This document shows positions 57,243 to 64,000 of a stretch of DNA of 64,000 nucleotides, piece after piece. Position 1 is the first letter of the stretch. The number at the start of each line of letters is the position of its first letter. Both the position numbers and the translations under genes were made by a program. Under the pieces are notes generated by a model. That model worked only from the letters and a program-made list of their open reading frames with translations. It did no database searches and was not told the origin of the DNA. This DNA is from Phyllostachys edulis. Taxonomy: Eukaryota; Streptophyta; Magnoliopsida; Poales; Poaceae. The stretch is from the NCBI GenBank assembly GCA_036346405.1, contig CM070548.1:55487866-55551865 (forward strand). The letters run 5' to 3'.

Positions 57243-59347
57243 CACCTCCTGGTATATCATCAGGGAGGTCCGACAGAATCTCCCAGGCTAAGTCCCGTAG
57301 GACCTCCTGGAGGTCTCGCTCGCACACCGAGCTAGTCCCGAGAATGTAAAGGCTAGCTCAAGACAGTCTAACACAAGTGTAATCAAATCCATACAACAAG
57401 CTCAAAGAGATAACAGACCAAAATAACACATATATTAACAAGTGGCCTTATGGCCAAGGTTTGTACAGGGGTGCCACTCAGGGCTAACAACAAAAGAGAA
57501 CAACAACACAGCGGAGGCAAAGACATAAACACAAGGTCCATTCGGCCAGCCCACAGGCTACCAAGTGGAGGACGCCACCTACTGCGCAAGGTCTTCAAAG
57601 GTGCTCCCCTCCTGAGAGCACTGGACCACCTGGAACTCCAATCTCTGCTGGTCAAAACAGCAGGGCACAAGCTAATGAGTACTTTGAATGTACTCAGCAA
57701 GCCATGGGTAAGGTATGCAAGTAGTATTATGCACGGCTTGACAATGAGAGCTGTATGGTTAGTTTGCAGAAAGCTAAGTTTGACAGCAAATAATATAATA
57801 GATTGCAAAGCTCAAGTTTAGAAAACATAATACATAAGTACATTTGATTTTCAAAGGGGACAGTGAGCACCCACTCACACCCAAGGCACCAACCCAAACC
57901 TCTCTGGAGCACCCACTCCAGAGCACCACAAGACCAGCCCCTGGACCACTTTGTGAGCCAGCCATGACCCCTCTGGAGCCGGCCAAGGTCTCTTCGAGGT
58001 AAAAGCCATGACCTCTCACCAAAGCGCCAGAGGAACACCATTTCAAAAGCAATTCTACCCTCATTCGAAATCTCCGGGCATGTCCATAACCGAGGACGCG
58101 GCTATTCGAATAGATTTACACTCTGCAGAGGTGTACAACTTTACCCACAAGAGGTAGTCGCTTGATATTTCACACGTTACCTTAGACATGCGAATCAAGT
58201 GGAGACTACCACCGGGCTTTTATAAAGATCAGTCCCAACTTAGCTCTGCACGTTAAGGTCTCGCCAACTCAGTTGTGCGTATAGCACCTGGTGGCCCCCC
58301 CTCTTACGCCAGCGCTTCAACGACTCATCTACCACAGAACCAAATCAGGACTTCTCTAGTTATTGCTCCCGGTCCACCCCATAATGGACATGTGGTTGCA
58401 CGGTTTGGCCCAGATCAATGGCTCCCAAGGTTCAGTCCTTAAATGGCTGCTCAGGCGAGGCATTCCACAACCCAAATGTGACCCCAGCAACAACTTGGGG
58501 CACCCAGGTGACTCCATGGCTGCAACCCCTGGATCACCCAGGTGACTCCATGGCAACAACCCCTGGAGCACCCACTACTCGCCTCTGGCCAACTCGCCCG
58601 AGCAAAAACAGCTTTTAGGTTCACCTGGCCAAAGACCACCCAGTCCTAGCACAACATATTTTAAAGCGGTCTCGCACCACAAATAACACAACTATGGCTG
58701 CAACCACAGTTGCTTATCAGTGGCACCAACCAAGGTTCCATAATTCATTAGTCAAAATTAAGCAATATAGATGATTCATGAGGAGACCAACGTCTAGTAG
58801 AGCAAGGCTAAGCAGGAACGATACCCATGTTGGCAATAGCAATAAGAGGCCAACTAACAGTACCATCCTAAGGCTATCAAAAGTAACATGTCAACATGTG
58901 GATTACCAAATAGACAAAGAGGCAATAAAACCATTAGGTATTTAACTAGAGCCCAAACCATTTTATACAAATAGCCAATGCATGTTGTAGTAAAACAAAG
59001 TACTTTTTGTAAAGATAGGTTCAAAATGATTAAGGACCACGACTTGCCTTCAGTGGCGAGCTGCTGAGCTTCTGCGGTGGCTGCTGGATCTTCAAGCTCC
59101 TCAGCACCCACGAAATCTACACGTTTGCAAAGAAACCAAATCAACAAAGCAACTACAACCGAAACCGAAAAGCACACAGCTCAAAAACCGAAAGGAAAGA
59201 AAACCACTAAGGGAGAGGTCCAAAAACGAGGGAGGTCCAGACCCAAGAGGTCCGAACCCAAAAGAGCTTGGAGAGCACTCTAGAACAGAGAAAACCGAAG
59301 AGAGGCTAAAATGGCGAACAGGGAGGAAGTGGACACCCCCTGGCGCT

Positions 59348-59356
59348 CTATTTAAA
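59348..59356 (-). promoter_or_regulatory. Possible LTR TATA-like box (minus strand)
   Basis: The minus strand reads TTTAAATAGAGCGCC, about 2.6 kb after the LTR start and just past the GGAGGTC-rich zone. A promoter role is inferred from position. Confidence 0.35.
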
Positions 59357-60778
59357 GGGGAGAGGAAAACAGAAACACCACCAAAAGGAGACGCCCAGGT
59401 TCAAGGCATCAGTACAAAAGGTACACTGCCACAAAGTACGAAAAAGGACAGCAACAGGGCTAAGGAGGTGACCAAAGGTAGAAATAAGTACAAAGGTAGG
59501 TGACAACATTTAATGTGATTCAACCCATATCAAATGCACTTAAGGCTATCAAGGGAGCCAGTCAAAAGGTGCACAGACCAGTCAAAGGGCATGGTCCAAA
59601 GAGGAGGTCCAACGAGGAGGTCCAAAGAGGAGGTCCAGTGAGGAGATGCAACGAGGAGGTCCTGCGAGGAGATCCTACGAGGAGGTCCTGCAAGGAGGTG
59701 GTCTAGACCACAAAGGTTTAAACACGAGGGGAAGGTTTGAACCTAGAAGAGGTCCAAGCACACGAGGGAGGTAGGGAGGTCTGAGAGAACAAGGAGGCCC
59801 AAAGGATAGGGAGGTCCTGGATGATAAGATCAATAAAAGGGAGGTCCTCGAAACAATGAAGACCAAACACGAGCGGTAGGTTCGACCAGTCAAGCGGTAG
59901 GTCCGACCTGGGGGAAGTCCTAAGGACACGGGGAGGTCCAAAGGAGCGCAACAACAAGGAGGTCCCATGGACAGGAGGTCCAAAAGACAAAAAACGGAGA
60001 GGTCCTGCAAGGAGGTCCAAAGAGGACAGACAGGGAGGTCTTTGAGGACAAAAGGTCCTAAAGGCCACAGGAGGTCTAAGGACAGGAGGTCCAAAAGACA
60101 GGGGGGGGGTCTAGACCGCAAAGGTCTAAACACAAAAGAGGAGGTTTAGGCCACAAAGGTCTAAACACAAAAGAGGTCTAGACCACAAAGGTCTAAACAC
60201 ACAGGAGGTCTAAACCACAAAGGTTTAAACACAGAAGAGGAGGTCCTGTGGACAGAAGGTCCAAAAGACACACAACGCGGAGGTCCCATGGACAGAAGGT
60301 CCAAAAGACACAACCACGGGGAGGTCCTATGGACGGGAGGTCCAAAAGACACGCAACGAGAAGGAGGTCCTAACGGTTAGGTCTCCAAAAGGGAGGTCCA
60401 ATGGTCAAGATCTCAAAGAGGAGGACTTAAACGGTCAAGATCAAAAGGCAACGGGAGGTCCTGACGCTCAGATCTCAAAAGGAGAACCTGAACGGCCAAG
60501 ATCTCAAAGGGGAGGACATGGACGGTCAAGATCCAAAAGGGGCAAGTCCTGATGGTTAAGATCTAGAGCAAGGAGAGGTTCGTGGAAACAAGGATGCGCG
60601 GGAGGAACAGGGGCCGTCAGATCTTGATCGGACGGGGCAAGGCAACTGGGCCGTTCAGACCAAGCGAACGAGCCAACAAGATTGGGTCGCCCGATGCGGA
60701 TCAAATGGTCCTAAGGCAAGGAAGGCAAAACTCAAGCAGTACAGCCGCAAGAGCCAGATCTCAACCAGGGGGGGTGGC

Positions 60779-61140
60779 CTGAGCGGTCAAGATCTCCAGA
60801 GAGGAGGTCCTAACGGCCAGATCTCAACAAGGAGGAGGTCTGAGCTGTCAAGACCTCCAGAGAGGAGGTCCTAACGACCAGATCTCAACAAGGGGAGGTC
60901 TGAGCGGTCAAGATCTCCAGAGAGGAGGTCCTAACGGCCAGATCTCAACAAGGGGGAGGTCTGAGCTGTCAAGATCTCCAGAGAGGAGGTCCTAACGGCC
61001 AGATCTCAACAAGGGGGAGGTTTGAGCGGCTAAGATCTCCAGAGAGGAGGTCCTAACGGCCAGATCTAACAAAGGGAGGTCTGAGCGGTCAAGATCTCCA
61101 GAGAGGAGGTCCTAACGGTCAGATCTCAACAAGGGGAGGT
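60779..61140 (+). repeat. Six tandem copies of a unit of about 60 bp
   Basis: Units built on GATCTCCAGAGAGGAGGTCC, then TAACGGCCAGATCTCAACAA and a GGGGAGGTCTGAGCGGTCAA end, start at 60791, 60852, 60912, 60973, 61034 and 61093, a period of 59-61 bp. There is no unique spacer, so this is not a CRISPR-like array. Confidence 0.85.
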
Positions 61141-61970
61141 CCAAAAAGAGCTCAAAGAGATCCAAAGGGCATGGGGAGGTCCAAGACACAGAGAGAGATC
61201 TAGATCAAAGAGGACCTAGACAAGGGAAGAAGGTTTTTAGACCAAGGGAGGTCAAAAGAGAACACCTGGAGGTCTATTTGAACACAGGGGAGATCCAAAT
61301 AGGCAAGGGAAGGTCCTAAAGGACGCAGAGGAGGTCCAGAGGACAAAGGGAGGCCCGAAAGGACTCAGGGAGGTCCGATTGGGCTTGAAGGGAGTTCAAA
61401 GAGGGTTCCAAAAGGGCACTGGGAGATCCAGAGGAACTCCGGGACGCCCAAAAGAACCCAGGGGGGTTCAAAAGAAAGGTGAGAGGTCCACGGGGGAGGC
61501 CAAAACAGGGACAGGGGTCTAGATAGAAGGAGATCTAGACAGATAAAGGTTTAGGCCGAGAGGGAGGTCTAAACACAGAGATTCAAGCCAACAAAGGGGA
61601 GTTTTGAACTAAGGAAAGTCCAAACAAAAGATTACAAAGAGAGGTCTAGAGAACCGAAGGGGTTGAACCTATAAAGAGGTCCAGCTGAAAAGGAGGTCTG
61701 GGCCGAGAAAAAGAGAGAGAACGAGAGAAGAGATTCAGACACAAAAGAGGTTTGGAAGGGAGAAACCAAACACAAGGGCACACAGAGCAGAAAGAGGGAG
61801 AAAGGGAAAACTCCAACAAACAGCAGAAGGCACCGAACAGATTTAGTTCAAGTTTGGTTTAATCAATTAAAGCTCTTTTTGAAAATTCAAATTAAGCTTT
61901 GAACTCGCAACAAATCCAAATGGTTATTTTTAAAAGCTTTTTCAAAACTCCAGAAAAACAGGACGTTATA

Positions 61971-62305
61971 GGTGGCCTACTGCGACTGTAGCGATCAAAG
62001 CACTATTCATGCATGCACTGTAGCACACTACTGTAGCAGATTGAATTTTTTTCCTTGGTTCCAAGGAGTTCAGAACTAACAGTTTTAGGTTTTTGATTGG
62101 GCACAAAGATCAAGCAACGAAAAAGAACACTAAGGTCAGCACTAAACAAAAATTCTAATAGATTAAAACCTAATGAAACTCGTAAGAAATAACAGGTTGG
62201 AACTAGGGTTTGAATTTTTTTTTGTGGATTTTTGTGTATAGGATAGAAAATAAATCTAACTACGGGTAAATTGATCCTACTGGCAACCGCGCTCTGATAA
62301 CAAGA
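61971..62305 (-). mobile_element. Leader region of an antisense gypsy element
   Basis: Reading leftward from the primer site, GCGGTTGCCAGTAGGATCAA and an AT-rich leader follow. The sequence continues, across the nested solo LTR and LARD, into 44840-45019. No gag frame was recognised. Confidence 0.45.
62291..62302 (-). promoter_or_regulatory. Primer binding site, tRNA-Met type, one mismatch
   Basis: The minus strand reads TGTTATCAGAGC, differing at one base from TGGTATCAGAGC, three bases beyond the LTR end at 62306. Confidence 0.6.
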
Positions 62306-63116
62306 TGATAAGGGGACGTCCGATCTTCACGACGTAGGATCGATGATAACTTTGGATCCGTGCAACCTAACGAACCGATGGCGCCAACCACTGTCAAAAC
62401 AACAACCTGCGACAAAAGAATTCGCCCAACCACACACTCGTGATCCTGTCTACCCGACCACACAATGTAGATGTGTCTCTGCTCCTGCAAAACACAAGGA
62501 ATCACAAGAACAACAGGGTTACAAACGCCCAATTCCCCTCTAGGTTGCAACTGTATGTCAAACCCTAGGACGAACAAGCGTATGGCTCTCTTTCTGAAAT
62601 AATAGATTGATATTCGTGGTCCCTTTTAAACGAGAGGGTCAGGGGGTATTTATGGTGCCCCTGCTAAAGCTCACGCAATGTTTAGGTGTAGGGCCGACCG
62701 TGTTGTTCGGTCAGCAAACCGAACAAATCACAATTAGGCTAAAGAAACTGAAACGGATACATTAAAATAAACACATGACAAGTTTATTTAATACTCGCAC
62801 GGAAACCAAGTCCATATTCCTTGCGCTCGGCATGCAACATGGACGTGGCTACTGCTAAAGATCACGATTTGGTTTTTGTTTTCTCTTGTGGGACCCGCTA
62901 CCTTGATGACGCCTCCCTCCTCTGATGCAAAAGAGCACCATCTTGCTGCCCCCACGTGATGCAAAGAGCAACCTCCTGCAGTCCGGCTACATGCATGTGT
63001 CTTGCATGCACCCGCCGCCTGGAGAGGAACAACCAAACCAAAACAAACCGAGAAAACAATAGATCGAGTTGGTTCTTTCGGGTTCCAAAATCTTCTCACG
63101 TACAAACCTGATAACA
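62306..63116 (-). repeat. Antisense gypsy LTR
   Basis: On the minus strand it begins TGTTATCAGGTTTG and ends CCCCTTATCA, giving 811 bp with matching TG...CA ends. A minus-strand TATA-like CATAAATACCCCC lies near 62650. A primer site lies on its left and an integrase end on its right, so internal sequence adjoins it on both sides. Borders rest on motif alone because no second LTR lies in the window. Confidence 0.5.
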
Positions 63117-64000
63117 GTTAAAATACTAGCATTAGGTAGTAACCAGTTCTCATATAAATTAAAGCCAAATTCAACTAGGAGCGAATTCACCTGTTGATTA
63201 ATCTTTTTAGCTCGTGCTCGTGTAATCGGTCCAATCGGCAGAATGTCCTCATCATCCTCCCCCTCTTGAAAAGGAGTCGTCCTTGACTCTGATTCTTTCG
63301 GTCCAAAGAACGGTGACAAATCAACAACATTGAATGTAGAACTCACATCATAATCATCACCCGGAAGCTCTATCTTATATGCATTGTCATTGATCTTCTC
63401 AAGTACTTTGAATGGACCATCTCCTCGAGGCATCAACTTAAACTTACGCTTGTTCGGAAAGCGTTCTTTGCGTAGATGCACCCAAACTAAGTCACCTGGT
63501 TCAAATAGCATCTTCTTTCTTGACTTGTTCGACTTCTTGGCATATTAGCACGTCTTCTTTTTAATTTCTTCTTTAGTCTTGATATGAATTTGCTTCACAT
63601 ATTTAGCACACTTTGACACCTCCATATTAGCATGTTCATGCAGCGGAAGTGACAACAAATCAAGTGGCGTGATTGGTTTAAAACCATACACCACCTCGAA
63701 CAGACACAATTGAGTAGTAGAATATACCGCCCTATTGTACGCAAACTCCACATGCGGCAAACAATCTTCCCACTCTTTTAGTTTCTTCTTGGTCATTGTT
63801 CATAGTAGCATTAAAAGTGTTCTATTCACCACCTCCGTTTGTCCATCCGTTTGTGGGTGACATGTTGTTGAGAATAACAACTTTGTCCCAAACTTGGCCC
63901 ACAAAGTCTTCCAAAAGTAGCTCATGAACTTAACGTCACGATCTGAAACAATCGTCTTTGGCATGCCATGCAATCTTACATTTTTCCTTAAAAACAAGTA
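62987..64000 (-). pseudogene. 3' part of a gypsy pol (integrase), truncated by the window edge
   Basis: The minus strand is one continuous frame with two in-frame stops (63797-63799 and about 63542-63544). The integrase core shows PKTIVSDRDVKFMSYFWKTL and FSTTCHPQTDGQTEVVNRTL, with the second catalytic Asp in SDRD; the DDE glutamate position falls in QTEVVNRTL. Then follow EWEDCLPHVEFAYNRAVYS, GDLVWVHLRKERFP, LMPRGDGPFKVLEKINDNAY and FNVVDLSPFF, the GPF/Y-type C-terminal domain, and a PITRARAKKINQQVNSLL tail. This is a typical Ty3/gypsy integrase of the chromovirus or CRM-like type. The coding end runs into, or stops just before, the LTR at 63116. The element continues right of the window. 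Confidence 0.85.

Larger units (their letters stand above)
59200..61700. repeat. GGAGGTC-rich U3 array of the antisense solo LTR
   Basis: GGAGGTCC/GGAGGTCT recurs every 20-60 bases, often with GGTCCAAAAGACA (60245-60350) or GGTCTAAACACA (60120-60220) between. It resembles 219-2845 in motif and place within the LTR but lacks most of the palindromic right arms. Confidence 0.75.
57243..61970 (-). mobile_element. Antisense solo long LTR, right (start-side) piece, split by the LARD
   Basis: It continues 45020-45170, so the whole LTR was about 4.88 kb including one CACCT. On the minus strand the start is TATAACGTCC, probably a mutated TGTAACGTCC, at 61970. It has a GGAGGTC-rich U3 (59200-61700), a TATA-like box near 59348, the GAGTAC...GTACTC inverted repeat (57677-57695), and the CTATTCGAATAG (58102-58113) and CTCTGCAGAG (58121-58130) palindromes. 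The flanking GATGG/GGTGG bases are a likely target duplication with one change. No internal sequence of its own was seen, so it is a solo LTR. Confidence 0.75.

Noticed and set aside
60779..61140. Regular repeats of about 60 bp that might suggest a CRISPR-like array
   Set aside because: The units are contiguous tandem repeats without unique spacers, inside a plant LTR.

Overview
This window is transposon-dense plant nuclear DNA, almost certainly from a grass (Poaceae). The evidence is a grass-expanded DUF4220/DUF594 gene, Tekay-like and Grande/Tat-like Ty3/gypsy elements, a CACTA element with CACTCGGGA-type subterminal repeats, an Angela/BARE-like copia LTR end, and Stowaway and hAT MITEs. 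The species cannot be named from the sequence. No rRNA, tRNA gene, organelle DNA or bacterial operon was seen.

Layout, left to right. 1-3391 is the start-side part of a very long LTR on the minus strand, cut by the window edge and full of GGAGGTC palindromes. 4541-9033 is a complete solo LTR of about 4.5 kb with a perfect AAAAT target duplication. 9034-16310 is intergenic DNA with small inverted-repeat elements. 16311-28347 is a complete but decayed 12-kb Grande/Tat-type gypsy element (target duplication CTTTG). It has gag and pol on the plus strand and a multi-exon accessory gene on the minus strand between pol and the 3' LTR. 28448-29128 is a hAT MITE. 30291-38002 is a 7.7-kb non-autonomous CACTA transposon (AAT duplication) that carries exon-like pieces of host genes on its minus strand and a nested copia LTR.

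The only resident host gene recognised is at 39756-41794. It encodes a DUF4220/DUF594 membrane protein and is broken by a frameshift near its 3' end.

43023-62305 is a nest. An antisense long LTR (45020-45170 joined to 57243-61970) is split by a complete 12.1-kb non-coding element. That element has LTRs of about 4.65 kb, a tRNA-Met primer site, a polypurine tract and CACCT duplications, so it is a large retrotransposon derivative (LARD). The split LTR itself sits in the leader of another antisense gypsy element. One LTR of the outer family lies at 62306-63116, with a decayed pol 3' end running off the right edge (62987-64000).

How the parts relate. The long LTRs share sequence blocks although most of their length has diverged. 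All five copies that include the region carry a GAGTAC...GTACTC inverted repeat, and several keep CTCTGCAGAG and CTATTCGAATAG palindromes. The LARD encodes nothing and would need proteins from a related autonomous element. The points most worth checking are an exact internal copy of the LARD polypurine tract, the spliced antisense gene in the Grande-like element, and the gene fragments carried by the CACTA element.
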